DNA of 64,000 bases, taken from an uncultured Oscillospiraceae bacterium. Lineage in GTDB: Bacteria; Bacillota; Clostridia; Oscillospirales; Ruminococcaceae. The DNA is taken from positions 25,318 to 89,317 of the forward strand of contig CAKSEY010000015.1 of assembly GCA_934448295.1 (NCBI GenBank), read 5' to 3'. Both the position numbers and the translations under genes were made by a program. How positions within the stretch are numbered: position 1 is the first letter of the stretch; every line of letters starts with the position of its first letter. The notes beneath the pieces were generated by a model. It searched no databases, was not told where the DNA came from, and worked only from the letters and a program-made list of their open reading frames with translations. Below, piece by piece: positions 1 through 8,895 of this stretch.

Positions 1-1189
1 GGAAGTTGGAGGGGTTTGTCTCCTGACCGACCTTCTGGGAAACACGCGCCGCCATAGGAACCGCAGATACGCCCGCAGAACCAATGAGCGGATTGATCTT
101 TCCGCCGGAAAGCAGATACATCAGCTTGCCAAGGAGCACGCCGCATGCAGTACCAACGCAGAACGCCAGCAGACCCAGTGCAATGATAAGGAGCGTATCG
201 ACCTTGAGGAAGTTCTGAGCAACAGCGGTAGCGCCGACTGTTACGCCGAGGAATATCGTGATAATGTTCATCAGCTCGTTTGTAGCGGTCTTTACCAGAC
301 GCTCGCAAACGCCGGATTCCTTCATCAGGTTACCGAGCATCAGCATACCGACAAGGGAAGCGGAGTCCGGAACGATAAGGGAAACGATAACCGTAACTGC
401 TATCGGGAACACGATCTTTTCAAGCTTGGATACCTGACGGAGCTGACCCATCTTTACGGAACGTTCCTTCTCTGTGGTAAGCAGCTTCATGATAGGCGGC
501 TGGATTACAGGCACCAGAGCCATGTATGAGTAAGCAGCAACTGCGATGGAGCCGAGCAGCTCAGGAGCAAGTCTTGAAGTAAGGAATATCGCCGTAGGAC
601 CGTCCGCACCGCCGATGATGGCGATGGAGGCCGCCTGCTTCAGTGTGAAGCCGTCGCCGAGACCAATAGCGTTAATAGCGCACGCGCCAAGGAACGTGAA
701 GAAGATACCGCCCTGTGCAGCCGCACCGAGGAGGAAGCTCTTCGGGTTTGCGATAAGCGGGCCGAAGTCGGTCATTGCGCCGATTCCGAGGAAGATGATA
801 GGAGGATAGATGCCGAGCTTAACGCCGAGGTAAAGCATATCCAGCAGACCGCCCTCGTGAAGCACGCGCCCGTAGTCCAGGCTGACTTCCTTGGTATATG
901 TCACCAGGAGGTTCGCGCCCTCCTGAATGTATTCAGGGGCAAAATAGGGGTTTGTGGAGGGATTCCACAGCTCAGCGTGATAAAGTCCGCTGAAGGGGAG
1001 GTTCGTGAGCAGCATACCGAATGCGATAGGGAGCATCAGCAGCGGCTCGTACTGCTTCTTGATCGCCAGATAGAACAGGACGAAGGAAAGCAGAATCATA
1101 ATTATGCTCTGCCAGCCGTTTTCAACGCCGAAGCCTGCAAAGCCCGAGCCGGTGGCGAGCGATTTTATGGTATCAACAAATATTTCCAT
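1..1189 (-). CDS. oadB: Sodium ion-translocating decarboxylase, beta subunit (3' end outside the window)
   Basis: This is the membrane beta subunit of a biotin-dependent Na+-pumping decarboxylase (oxaloacetate, glutaconyl-CoA or methylmalonyl-CoA type). It couples decarboxylation of carboxybiotin to Na+ export. About 396 residues lie in the window. The protein is very hydrophobic and carries the family motifs GAMTDFGPLIANP and GGADGPTAIF, the latter around the conserved Asp used for Na+ transport. The start at 1189 has AGGA about ten bases upstream; the ATG at 1196 is out of frame. The gamma subunit gene lies 26 bases upstream. The carboxyltransferase and biotin carrier genes are not visible and may lie beyond position 1, so the substrate cannot be read from this window. 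Confidence 0.93.
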   Translation of the reverse strand, partial: MEIFVDTIKSLATGSGFAGFGVENGWQSIIMILLSFVLFYLAIKKQYEPLLMLPIAFGMLLTNLPFSGLYHAELWNPSTNPYFAPEYIQEGANLLVTYTKEVSLDYGRVLHEGGLLDMLYLGVKLGIYPPIIFLGIGAMTDFGPLIANPKSFLLGAAAQGGIFFTFLGACAINAIGLGDGFTLKQAASIAIIGGADGPTAIFLTSRLAPELLGSIAVAAYSYMALVPVIQPPIMKLLTTEKERSVKMGQLRQVSKLEKIVFPIAVTVIVSLIVPDSASLVGMLMLGNLMKESGVCERLVKTATNELMNIITIFLGVTVGATAVAQNFLKVDTLLIIALGLLAFCVGTACGVLLGKLMYLLSGGKINPLIGSAGVSAVPMAARVSQKVGQETNPSNF

Positions 1190-1215
1190 GCTTCATTATT
1201 CCTTTCTGTCTGTTC

Positions 1216-1794
1216 TCAGAACGGGCGGGTGTTCTCGCCGATTCCCGCGAGGCTCCATGCAGAACGCGTTCTCTTGTCGCGCTTCTTGACATCCCTTATC
1301 GTGTAGGATGTGCCCTCTTCCTCTGCATAGGCTGCGATCGCAGCGCTGATTACAGCCATTATCTCATCATCGTTATCCTCTTCCTCAACGATTTCCTCGA
1401 CCGGTGCGGGAGCGGGAGCGGCGGGCTTTGCAGCTTCAGCGGCAGCCTTGGCAGCGTCAGCCTTTGCCTTCTTGTTCTTGTCAATAGTCTGGAAAGTCTT
1501 GCCAAGCAGCCAGAACAGGAAGATCAGAATTGCAAGAATAAAGAATACCACAAGGATACCTGTCAGCGTTATAATGCCGACGGAGCCCCAGTAGTCCGGA
1601 TCGCCGAGCTGCGCGTGAGCGTCAGGCAGCGCCTGGATCCGGTCGATAACGTTTGCTGATCCGTCCGTTGCTGCCTCGGCAGTGGACTGAATGGCATTAT
1701 AGACGTTTTCCCACGGTCCGGAGTACGCTTCTGTTGTGCCAGCCGCTTCCAGGGAACCTGCCGCAGCCGACAGAATGGATAAAGCGATGTTCAT
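1216..1794 (-). CDS. oadG: Sodium pump decarboxylase gamma subunit (OadG family)
   Basis: Small membrane anchor of the decarboxylase complex. The 192-residue protein has a short N-terminal hydrophobic segment and one strong transmembrane helix at about residues 73-95. An Ala/Pro/Lys-rich linker follows, then an acidic segment and the motif EIMAVISAAIAAY, and a C-terminus ending NTRPF, all typical of clostridial OadG-like subunits. It is the first gene of the unit, with the beta subunit directly downstream. A promoter lies at 1846-1874 and the start has GGAGA just upstream. The extended C-terminal part resembles the longer gamma subunits of methylmalonyl- or glutaconyl-CoA decarboxylases, but I cannot assign a substrate. 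Confidence 0.82.
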   Translation of the reverse strand: MNIALSILSAAAGSLEAAGTTEAYSGPWENVYNAIQSTAEAATDGSANVIDRIQALPDAHAQLGDPDYWGSVGIITLTGILVVFFILAILIFLFWLLGKTFQTIDKNKKAKADAAKAAAEAAKPAAPAPAPVEEIVEEEDNDDEIMAVISAAIAAYAEEEGTSYTIRDVKKRDKRTRSAWSLAGIGENTRPF

Positions 1795-1845
1795 ATTAAG
1801 TCTCCTTTTTTGCCGAAATCGCCTTTCGGATTTTCAATCATATCT

Positions 1846-1874
1846 ATTATACTATATTTCTGTCCAAAATTCAA
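1846..1874 (-). promoter_or_regulatory. Promoter of the decarboxylase operon
   Basis: On the minus strand, -35 TTGAAT (1869-1874) and -10 TATAAT (1846-1851) are separated by 17 bases and lie about 50 bases upstream of the gamma subunit start. Confidence 0.7.
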
Positions 1875-1887
1875 CCGGAAACTTTGT

Positions 1888-1972
1888 GTTTTTTTTGACA
1901 AAACATTTATTATTTCCGCGTTATTTTTTGGACAAAATGTTAAACTAATTTAACGTCATTTAACGTCATTTT
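1888..1972. repeat. AT-rich repeat cluster upstream of the decarboxylase promoter
   Basis: The stretch holds a perfect inverted repeat GTTAAA-CTAA-TTTAAC (1939-1954), a direct repeat of ATTTAACGTC ending near 1970, and two copies of a TTTTGTC(C)AAAA-like motif on the minus strand. It lies between the SDR stop and the decarboxylase promoter. It could be an operator region, but no regulator can be named. Confidence 0.4.
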
Positions 1973-1981
1973 CTGGGAGCC

Positions 1982-2689
1982 TCAGCAGAAGCCGCCGTCC
2001 ACTCCCAGCACCTGCCCGGTGATGAACCTGTTCTCAGCCAGCGCCCGCACTGCCTTTGCGACCTCCTCCGGCTGACCCAGGCGGCACAGTGGAGTCTGCT
2101 CTGCAAGGTCTGCAAGCTCCTGCGGGTCAAGGTGTGAGCTGTTCATGGGGCTGTCGATAACTCCCGGGGCGACGGCGTTCACCGTTATCCCGGAGGCTCC
2201 CAGTTCCCTGGAAAGCGCCTTGGTCAGCCCGATAATTCCCGCCTTTGAAGCGGAGTACGCAGACTCGCACGCGCCGCCGTAAACTCCCCAGACTGACGAA
2301 ATATTAACAACCGCGCCGCTCTTGCGGGATATCATCGGCTTCACCGCCGCCTGGGTCATGTTGAACACCCCGGTGAGATTCACGGAAATTACCCTGCTCC
2401 AGTCCTCGGGGGTTATATCCGTGAACAGCTTTATCTGCGCTATTCCCGCGTTATTTACGAGCACGTCCAGCCTGCCGTAGTCATGCACGACCTGCTCCAC
2501 CGCCCGCCGCGCGGAATCATAGTCCGAAACGTCCGCCTGCACCGCCTGGCAGCGCAGCTCCCGGCAGAGCCGCTCTGCCTCGTCGGCGCGGGATTTGTAG
2601 GTTATCACCACATCGTCGGTTTTCGCGAATTCAGCGGCGATGGCGCTTCCGATAGCTCCGGTTCCGCCGGTAACAAGAATAACGCTCAC
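1982..2689 (-). CDS. Short-chain dehydrogenase/reductase (FabG-like)
   Basis: NAD(P)-dependent oxidoreductase of the classical SDR family, 235 residues. The Rossmann motif GGTGAIGSA sits at residues 8-16, NNAG follows near residue 80, and the catalytic Ser and YSASK motif appear in mid-protein. The C-terminus GQVLGVDGGFC is that of 3-oxoacyl-ACP reductase-like enzymes. The start is GTG and overlaps the stop of the upstream Clp gene by four bases (GTGA), so the two are translationally coupled. Whether it acts in fatty acid synthesis or on another carbonyl cannot be told, because no other fab gene is in the window. Confidence 0.88.
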   Translation of the reverse strand: MSVILVTGGTGAIGSAIAAEFAKTDDVVITYKSRADEAERLCRELRCQAVQADVSDYDSARRAVEQVVHDYGRLDVLVNNAGIAQIKLFTDITPEDWSRVISVNLTGVFNMTQAAVKPMISRKSGAVVNISSVWGVYGGACESAYSASKAGIIGLTKALSRELGASGITVNAVAPGVIDSPMNSSHLDPQELADLAEQTPLCRLGQPEEVAKAVRALAENRFITGQVLGVDGGFC

Positions 2690-5046
2690 TTTCCGGTCAC
2701 CGTTATCTCGTCCCCGTCCGTGCCGAGGGTTATCTCGAACAGCGGGCTATCCGCGTGGTCGATTATGAGCTCCGCTATCCTGTCCTCGATGTCGCTGCGG
2801 ATGACCCTGCGGATATCTCTGCCGCCGTACTTCCCGCCGTGGGATTTCCTTGCGACCGCGCCGTAAACGCTGTCGTCTATGGTCAGCGTGATGTTCTTCT
2901 CCTTAAGCGGCGAATACAGCTCGCCCAGCATGAGCTTCGCTATCTTCGCGTAGCTCTCAACGCTCAGCGGCTTGAACACGATCACCTCGTCAACTCTCGC
3001 CAGGAATTCCGGTCTGAGGAAGTCGCGGAGCCCCTTCATTGCGCGCTCTTTGGTTATCTCGCCCTCGGTCTTGGTGAAGCCTACGCCGTTCATTCCGGTG
3101 GAGGAGCCCGCGTTGGAGGTCATGCAGATGATGGTGTTCTCGAAGCTTACCGACCTGCCGTGCGCGTCGTTTATCCTGCCCTCGTCAAGGATCTGGAGCA
3201 GTATATTCATTACGTCCGGGTGAGCCTTCTCTATCTCGTCGAAGAGCACCACGGAATACGGCTTGCGGCGCACCTTTTCGGTGAGCTGCCCCGCCTCGTC
3301 ATAGCCGACGTATCCGGGGGGCGAACCGATTATCTTGGAAACGCTGTGCTTCTCCATGAATTCCGACATATCAAGCCTTATCAGCGGCTCTACCGTATCG
3401 AACATTTCCTTTGCGAGAACCTTTACAAGCTCTGTCTTACCAACGCCCGTGGGGCCGACGAATATGAACGAAGCCGGTCTGCGGCGCTCCGTGAGCTGCA
3501 CCCTTGTGCGCTTTATCGCCTTTGCCACAAGCTCGCACGCCTCGTCCTGACCTATGACGTGCTCCTTGAGGTTCTGTTCAAGGCTTCCCATGCGCTTCAG
3601 CTCGGTCTCCTTTATCTTGTTGGCGGGGATTCCCGTCCACAGCTCAATGACCTTTGACAGATCGTCCATCGTTACCTGGACGTCGTCCGCCTTGCCCTTT
3701 ATCTTGTCGAGCGCGTCGTTGGTCTGGGCTATCTGCATTTTGATGTCTGCAAGCTTCTCATAGTCAACGTCGGAAGCCGAGGTCGTCTTATCCTCGTCCA
3801 CCCTGAGCTGGGCAAGCTTTGCCTTGAGCTTCTCGTTTTCCGTGATGTACGGGTTGCCGAGGCTTGCGCAGGCGCAGCTTTCGTCCAGCAGGTCTATAGC
3901 CTTGTCCGGCAGGAATCTGTCGTTGATATAGCGCTCGGAAAGCACCGCGCACATTCTGGCTATCTCCGGGGAGACCTTTACCTTATGGTGCTCCTCGTAA
4001 TAGTCCTTTATTCCCTCCAGCAGCTTCACGGTGTCCTCAATGGATGGCTCCGCCACCGTTACCGGCTGGAAACGGCGCTCCAGCGCGCTGTCCTTTTCGA
4101 TGTACTTGCGGTACTCGTTGAACGTTGTGGCTCCGATCACCTGAAGCTCCCCGCGGGAAAGCGCGGGCTTGAACATGTTTCCGGCGTTCATGGTGCCGTC
4201 CGCGTCGCCGGTGCCGACAAGGTTGTGCACCTCGTCAATGAACAGCATTACGTTTCCGGCGTTCTTTATCTCGTCTATAAGGGACTTCACGCGGCTCTCG
4301 AACTGACCCCTGAACTGGGTTCCCGCAACAAGCGCGGTGAGGTCGAGCAGGTAAAGCTCCTTGCCCTGGAGCCTGAACGGAACGTCTCCGCTTGCCAGCC
4401 GCAGGGCGATCCCCTCGGCTATGGCGGTCTTGCCGACGCCCGGTTCGCCGATAAGGCAGGGGTTGTTCTTCGTACGGCGGGAGAGTATCTGGATAACTCT
4501 GTCGATCTCCTTGTCCCTGCCGATTATGCGGTCTATCTTGCCGTCCTTTGCGCGGCGGGTAAGATTGGTGCAGAAAGTTTCCAGGGTCTTGCGCTTCTTG
4601 TCGGTCTTTTCGGACTTCTCGCGCTTTTTCTTCTGGTCCTTGCCGCCGTCTGCGGAATCCTTGTTCTCCTGGAGCCCGAAAAACTTCGCGAAATCCGAGA
4701 TAGTCCCGGAGCCGCCGTTCTCAAAGAACTGCTCGGAGCCGTTGTCGTCGTCCTCGTCGCTGTCGCCGTCCGCATCATCCGGCTTGAAGCCGTTGGTTAT
4801 ATCTGTCAGCCCGATATTTTTCAGGAACTCCTGATTCGGGTTGCCGTTCTCGTCAAAGAACTCGTCGTATGCCTTTTCGAACTCCTCCTCGGAAATACCC
4901 ATCTGCTTCAGGTAATCGTTCACCTGGGGCAGACCCATCTCCTTGGCGCAGTGTAGGCAGAGCCCCTCGGTGCGGCGCTCGCTCCCCTGCATTGAGGAAA
5001 TGAACACCACTGCGGGACGCTTCTTGCATCTGGAACACATCATCAT
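2686..5046 (-). CDS. clpE: ClpE-like ATP-dependent unfoldase (Hsp100)
   Basis: AAA+ unfoldase that feeds substrates to ClpP, 786 residues. An N-terminal zinc finger (CSRC at 4-7 and CLHC at 30-33) replaces the usual Clp_N repeat, as in ClpE. An acidic, charged linker (about 88-155) follows. The first AAA domain has Walker A GEPGVGKT (200-207) and Walker B FIDE (269-272). A coiled-coil middle region (about 400-455) precedes the second AAA domain with GPTGVGKT (531-538). A GVGF motif in the C-terminal half matches a ClpP docking loop. The start has AAAGGTGG nine bases upstream and is the first of three consecutive ATG codons. No CtsR site is evident upstream. Confidence 0.88.
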   Translation of the reverse strand: MMMCSRCKKRPAVVFISSMQGSERRTEGLCLHCAKEMGLPQVNDYLKQMGISEEEFEKAYDEFFDENGNPNQEFLKNIGLTDITNGFKPDDADGDSDEDDDNGSEQFFENGGSGTISDFAKFFGLQENKDSADGGKDQKKKREKSEKTDKKRKTLETFCTNLTRRAKDGKIDRIIGRDKEIDRVIQILSRRTKNNPCLIGEPGVGKTAIAEGIALRLASGDVPFRLQGKELYLLDLTALVAGTQFRGQFESRVKSLIDEIKNAGNVMLFIDEVHNLVGTGDADGTMNAGNMFKPALSRGELQVIGATTFNEYRKYIEKDSALERRFQPVTVAEPSIEDTVKLLEGIKDYYEEHHKVKVSPEIARMCAVLSERYINDRFLPDKAIDLLDESCACASLGNPYITENEKLKAKLAQLRVDEDKTTSASDVDYEKLADIKMQIAQTNDALDKIKGKADDVQVTMDDLSKVIELWTGIPANKIKETELKRMGSLEQNLKEHVIGQDEACELVAKAIKRTRVQLTERRRPASFIFVGPTGVGKTELVKVLAKEMFDTVEPLIRLDMSEFMEKHSVSKIIGSPPGYVGYDEAGQLTEKVRRKPYSVVLFDEIEKAHPDVMNILLQILDEGRINDAHGRSVSFENTIICMTSNAGSSTGMNGVGFTKTEGEITKERAMKGLRDFLRPEFLARVDEVIVFKPLSVESYAKIAKLMLGELYSPLKEKNITLTIDDSVYGAVARKSHGGKYGGRDIRRVIRSDIEDRIAELIIDHADSPLFEITLGTDGDEITVTGK

Positions 5047-5071
5047 AGAATAAAACCACCTTTATATCACA

Positions 5072-5090
5072 CCTCCGATAAAGCCGGAGG
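5072..5090 (-). other. Intercistronic hairpin between the CvpA-like gene and clpE
   Basis: A 6-bp stem CCTCCG/CGGAGG sits just after the stop of the upstream gene and before the clpE ribosome binding site. No T-tract follows, so it is more likely an RNA processing or stability element than a terminator. Confidence 0.35.
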
Positions 5091-5100
5091 GCAGTTGCCG

Positions 5101-6135
5101 TCAGTAAAGAAAATTGAGCTGGTCGAAGTGATAGAGGTACTTGAACAGGTAGGTCGATTCGATAGCCTGTTCGTTCAGCAGCATTACCTCGCCTTTTGTC
5201 ACTGTCACGATAAACCGCACCACTATGCAGATAACGAATACTGCGAGCAGTCCCTTGACAAGCCCCGTGCAGCCGCCCAGGAATCCGTTAAGGCTGCCGA
5301 TCACCGGTATCTTGTTGACGATTTTCAGCGCGGAGGCGATTATCCCCAGCACCACGGTCACAACCACGAAAATTATCGCGAAGAACAGCGTTTCCATCGC
5401 CACCATGAACGTCGGGCGGATAATTTTATCCACCACCGCCGTTTTCACGGACGAGGAGGTGTTCATCATCGTCAGCACCAGCGAACGCAGCGCGGACAGC
5501 TCTCCGTCGTCTATGCTCTGCGCCATGCCGCCGAACAGCGCCGGAACAGCCTTTCCGACCTCGCTGGTATATTCGCTGAGGGTCTTGAAAACGCTGCTGC
5601 CCTGGAGCTTCACGGCGATCACCTGCGCCGTGGCAAGCTTGCCCAGTCCGTTTTCGCTGACCTCGTTCATGGTGAATTCAGCGGTCTTTCCGTTCATGGA
5701 AGAAAGATCCTCCGTGCCGTCAAAGCCGAAATTGCTGAGGTCTGCTTTCTCAAATCCAGTTCCGGAAAGTCCGACGTCCGAAAGCTCCGCGATAACCTTG
5801 CCGGTGCCCTCGTAATTCAGCTTTACCTCGTCCGCCGGGACTCCCGAGATGGTCACGCTGCTGAAATCCATGCCGGACAGGGAGCTAAGCGTGAGCTTTC
5901 CCATGCTTTCGTCAAGCGTGCTGCTGACAGCCTCGCTGAGCGGCTTTTCAACCGATGTGGAATACACCCATTCCGCCGCCGGGCTGCAAAAGCACAGCGC
6001 GCAGAAAAAAGCGACAAACACCGCAGCCATGCCGACTATCGTGCTCACGAAGCCCTTACGGACGCCGCTGAACACCGCCATCACCAGCACCACTGCGATT
6101 ATCACATCATAAATTATTGCAAACTGTGATCCCAT
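5101..6135 (-). CDS. CvpA-family membrane protein
   Basis: Integral membrane protein of 344 residues resembling the CvpA/colicin V production family. An N-terminal hydrophobic pair of helices carries the pattern VFSGVRKGFVSTIVGMAA. A long central domain of about 170 residues appears to be outside the membrane. Two or three further helices follow (about 215-300), with a glycine-rich segment GSLNGFLGGCTGLVKG. The central insertion makes it roughly twice the length of E. coli CvpA, as in many clostridial members. It lies 11 bases downstream of the DUF5711-like gene, so the two probably work in the same envelope process. The molecular function is not known. Confidence 0.7.
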   Translation of the reverse strand: MGSQFAIIYDVIIAVVLVMAVFSGVRKGFVSTIVGMAAVFVAFFCALCFCSPAAEWVYSTSVEKPLSEAVSSTLDESMGKLTLSSLSGMDFSSVTISGVPADEVKLNYEGTGKVIAELSDVGLSGTGFEKADLSNFGFDGTEDLSSMNGKTAEFTMNEVSENGLGKLATAQVIAVKLQGSSVFKTLSEYTSEVGKAVPALFGGMAQSIDDGELSALRSLVLTMMNTSSSVKTAVVDKIIRPTFMVAMETLFFAIIFVVVTVVLGIIASALKIVNKIPVIGSLNGFLGGCTGLVKGLLAVFVICIVVRFIVTVTKGEVMLLNEQAIESTYLFKYLYHFDQLNFLY

Positions 6136-6146
6136 ATAATTCTCCT

Positions 6147-7277
6147 TTATGACAAAACCTGGAGCTGCACCTTGTTGTATCCCAGCAGGTACGCGTTTCC
6201 GCCTATCACGATCATATCCGAATAATCATCGTCCAGCTCGGTTCTGCTGACCTCGGTCAGAGTGCCGTCGTACTTCGTCAGCTCGCGCCCGGCAAGGACA
6301 TACAGCCCGTCCCCGGAGCTGTACACCCGGGTGACGTCCTCCAGCGAAACCGCCGCCTGCGCTTCAAGCGCGTCGTCGTAGACCGTAAGCACCTCGCTGC
6401 CGGAGCTGTCCCTGTACAGCACCGAGCGTATCCTGCCGCCGGGTATCTGCATGACCGTCTTTACGGAGCCAGCCTCTGCCGTCACCTCGCCAGTGCCGGT
6501 ATCAAGCAGCTTTACACCGGATGAATTCACCACGAACAGCCCGCCGCTGCCGCATTCCATGCTGAAAACCATATCCGAGCCAACGTCCGTCTGCCACACG
6601 CTGCCCTCCGCGTTTTCCAGGTCGAAGCGGAGTATGTGGTATTCCAGCTCGCCGTTGTCCGCTCCGCAGACCGACACGAAAATGCTGTTGTCGTCCTGGG
6701 AGAACTCCACCCGGTCGATAAGGAACATCGGCGACAGCCAGCGGAATATCTGGTTGCCCTCGCCGCTGAACACATACAGGCAGTTGGAATACTTCGTGGA
6801 CTTGGTCACCACCGCGCAGCGCTCGTTGTGCCCTATCTGCGCGAAATCTATCGTGTCGTCGGTGGAGGACGAATAAACCTCGGCCGTCCTCGAATACAGC
6901 CGGAAATCCCTGCCGTTGCGGTCGTAGATGAGCGCGCGCCGGCTGCTGCTGGATATCACGGGGTTCTGCATTCCGTGCTGCTCGTTCATTATCATAGCGC
7001 CCTGGGAATTATATGTGTAGAAGTAAGTATCCGTCAGCAGGCAGAAATTCTCGCCCAGCTCCTCCAGAACATAGTCCGTGCTGCCGGGCAGGTCTACCGG
7101 GAATCCGCCCTCGCCCACGTCAAGAGCCGCGTCCTTCAGCGGAGCGATTATGCTGCTCCAGTTTGCCGCGACCACCATTATCACCAGCAGAGCCGCCGCA
7201 ATGACCAGCAGCCTTATTCCAAAGCGCTTTGCCTCGCGTTTTCTGCGGAATTTTCCTATGTCGTTGTTTTTATCCAT
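6147..7277 (-). CDS. DUF5711-family membrane-anchored beta-propeller-like protein
   Basis: A 376-residue protein with a basic N-terminus, one transmembrane helix (about 22-42) and a large extracytoplasmic part. The external region is rich in repeated beta-strand patterns such as the segments around ALIYDRNGRDFRLYS and NSIFVSVCGADNGE, which resemble the blades of a propeller. I recognise it as a member of DUF5711, found in clostridia. It sits between truA and the CvpA-like gene with short gaps. No catalytic motif is visible, so a scaffold or sensor role outside the membrane is only an inference. Confidence 0.68.
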   Translation of the reverse strand: MDKNNDIGKFRRKREAKRFGIRLLVIAAALLVIMVVAANWSSIIAPLKDAALDVGEGGFPVDLPGSTDYVLEELGENFCLLTDTYFYTYNSQGAMIMNEQHGMQNPVISSSSRRALIYDRNGRDFRLYSRTAEVYSSSTDDTIDFAQIGHNERCAVVTKSTKYSNCLYVFSGEGNQIFRWLSPMFLIDRVEFSQDDNSIFVSVCGADNGELEYHILRFDLENAEGSVWQTDVGSDMVFSMECGSGGLFVVNSSGVKLLDTGTGEVTAEAGSVKTVMQIPGGRIRSVLYRDSSGSEVLTVYDDALEAQAAVSLEDVTRVYSSGDGLYVLAGRELTKYDGTLTEVSRTELDDDYSDMIVIGGNAYLLGYNKVQLQVLS

Positions 7278-7299
7278 CTTGCACCAGCTTTCCCCAGGC

Positions 7300-8043
7300 T
7301 CAATACCACACCTCGTTGAGATAAAGTCCCTCCGGCGGGAGCGTTTTTCCGGCGTAATTCCTGTCGCCGGTGCTGAGCGCCGTTTTTATATCGTCAACAG
7401 TCAGCTTCCCCTCGCTGACGTAAATAAGCGTGCCCGCGCATATCCTCACCATATTGTACAGGAATCCGCTGCCGCTTATTCGCAGCTCGCACACTTCCTC
7501 TTTCTTTTCCGCCGTGAAGCTGTATATCTCCCGCACGGTGGACTTCATGCGCGCCTTTCCCTCCGCGCGGCAGAACGCCGCGAAATCGTGCTCCCCGACA
7601 AGGAGCCGCGCCGCCCGGTTCATCTTTTCGATGTCCAGTTCATACGGGTAATGATACGCCAGCTTCTGGAAGAACACGTCCCGCTGCGGCGCATTGGTTA
7701 TCAGGTAGACATACTCCTTGCCCCTTGTGCAGTACCGCGCGTGGAAATCCTCCGGCGCGTCCTCGCAGGAGAGCACCGCGATATCCGGCGGCAGAAGCGT
7801 GTTCATGCCTTTCATGAAGCCCTCGCATGGGATCCTGCTGTCAAGATGGACGTTGAAGCAGAACCGCCTCGCGTGCACCCCGGTGTCCGTCCTGGAGCAG
7901 CCGTATATCACAGGCGCGGGAATTTTCAGCAGCTTTCCTATGCAGTTTTCCACTGTCTCCTGCACGGAAATTGCGTTGTCCTGCCGCTGGAAGCCGTGGT
8001 ATTCCGCGCCGTTGTACGCTATGAAAACCTTGAGATTACGCAA
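7300..8043 (-). CDS. truA: tRNA pseudouridine synthase A
   Basis: Converts uridines 38-40 in the anticodon arm of tRNAs to pseudouridine. The 247-residue length fits the family. The catalytic Asp lies in CSRTDTGVHA, and the C-terminal half has the FLYNMVRICAGTL motif. The start codon is TTG at 8043, supported by a strong AGGAGG six bases upstream; no better ATG is available at the N-terminus. It follows ecfT by 17 bases, the order ecfA-ecfT-truA that is common in Firmicutes. Confidence 0.95.
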   Translation of the reverse strand: MRNLKVFIAYNGAEYHGFQRQDNAISVQETVENCIGKLLKIPAPVIYGCSRTDTGVHARRFCFNVHLDSRIPCEGFMKGMNTLLPPDIAVLSCEDAPEDFHARYCTRGKEYVYLITNAPQRDVFFQKLAYHYPYELDIEKMNRAARLLVGEHDFAAFCRAEGKARMKSTVREIYSFTAEKKEEVCELRISGSGFLYNMVRICAGTLIYVSEGKLTVDDIKTALSTGDRNYAGKTLPPEGLYLNEVWY

Positions 8044-8060
8044 ATCTTACCTCCTGACGT

Positions 8061-8873
8061 TCACGGAAGCACCGGGAAGCAGTTTATGACTATGACCGCC
8101 GCCAGAAGTAACGCCATGCAGCCGATGGCTACATAGTCCCTCGGAGCGGTGCGCATGACTTTCAGCCGCGTTCTTCCCTCGCCGCCATGGTAGCAGCGGC
8201 ACTCCATAGCGGTAGCAAGCTCGTTCGCGCGCTTGAAAGCCGAAACGAACAGCGGTATCAGCACCGGTATCAGGGACTTCGCCTTTTTGATAAGCCCGCC
8301 GGTGTCCATCTCCGCGCCCCTCGCTTTCTGCGCGGACATTATCTTGTCCGTTTCTTCCACCAGAGTGGGTATGAAGCGCAGCGCAATGGTCATCATCATG
8401 GAAAGCTCATGCACCGGGACGCGTATCTTTTTCAGCGGAGACAACAGCCGCTCGATGGCGTCCGTAAGCATGATGGGAGATGTAGTGTAGGTCAGCAGCG
8501 ACATGCCGATTATCAGCGTGAGCACGCGTATCAGCATGAACAGCGCCGTGTTTACGCCCTCCGGGTATATCTCGATGAACTCCCACTTGAACAGCGGAGT
8601 CTCGCCCTTCACGAAGAACAAATTCAGTATGCCCGTGAATATCATCAGCGGAAGGATAGGCTTCACGCTTTTCAGTATCATGACGAGCTTTATCCTCGCC
8701 AGAACATAGCACAGCGTCATGAATAACATTCCCAGCAGCAGACCCGTGTAGCTCTGCGCGGTGAAAAGTATAACAAGGAACAGGATATCCAGCACGAGCT
8801 TTACGCGGCTGTCAAGCCTGTGTATGACCGAATTACCCGGAAAATACTGCCCTATCGTAATGTCCTTTATCAT
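8061..8873 (-). CDS. ecfT: Energy-coupling factor transporter transmembrane protein EcfT
   Basis: Membrane scaffold of a group II ECF vitamin transporter, joining the ATPases to interchangeable substrate-binding S components. It has 270 residues, several transmembrane helices, and the cytoplasmic motifs around AQKARGAEMDTGG (residues ~180-192) and MECRCYHGGEGRTRL (~220-234), which match the Ala-Arg-Gly coupling motifs that bind the ATPases. It lies 22 bases downstream of the fused ATPase gene and upstream of truA. No S component is encoded nearby, as expected for a shared module. Confidence 0.94.
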   Translation of the reverse strand: MIKDITIGQYFPGNSVIHRLDSRVKLVLDILFLVILFTAQSYTGLLLGMLFMTLCYVLARIKLVMILKSVKPILPLMIFTGILNLFFVKGETPLFKWEFIEIYPEGVNTALFMLIRVLTLIIGMSLLTYTTSPIMLTDAIERLLSPLKKIRVPVHELSMMMTIALRFIPTLVEETDKIMSAQKARGAEMDTGGLIKKAKSLIPVLIPLFVSAFKRANELATAMECRCYHGGEGRTRLKVMRTAPRDYVAIGCMALLLAAVIVINCFPVLP

Positions 8874-8895
8874 CTTTTGTTCTGTTCCTTCTGTT

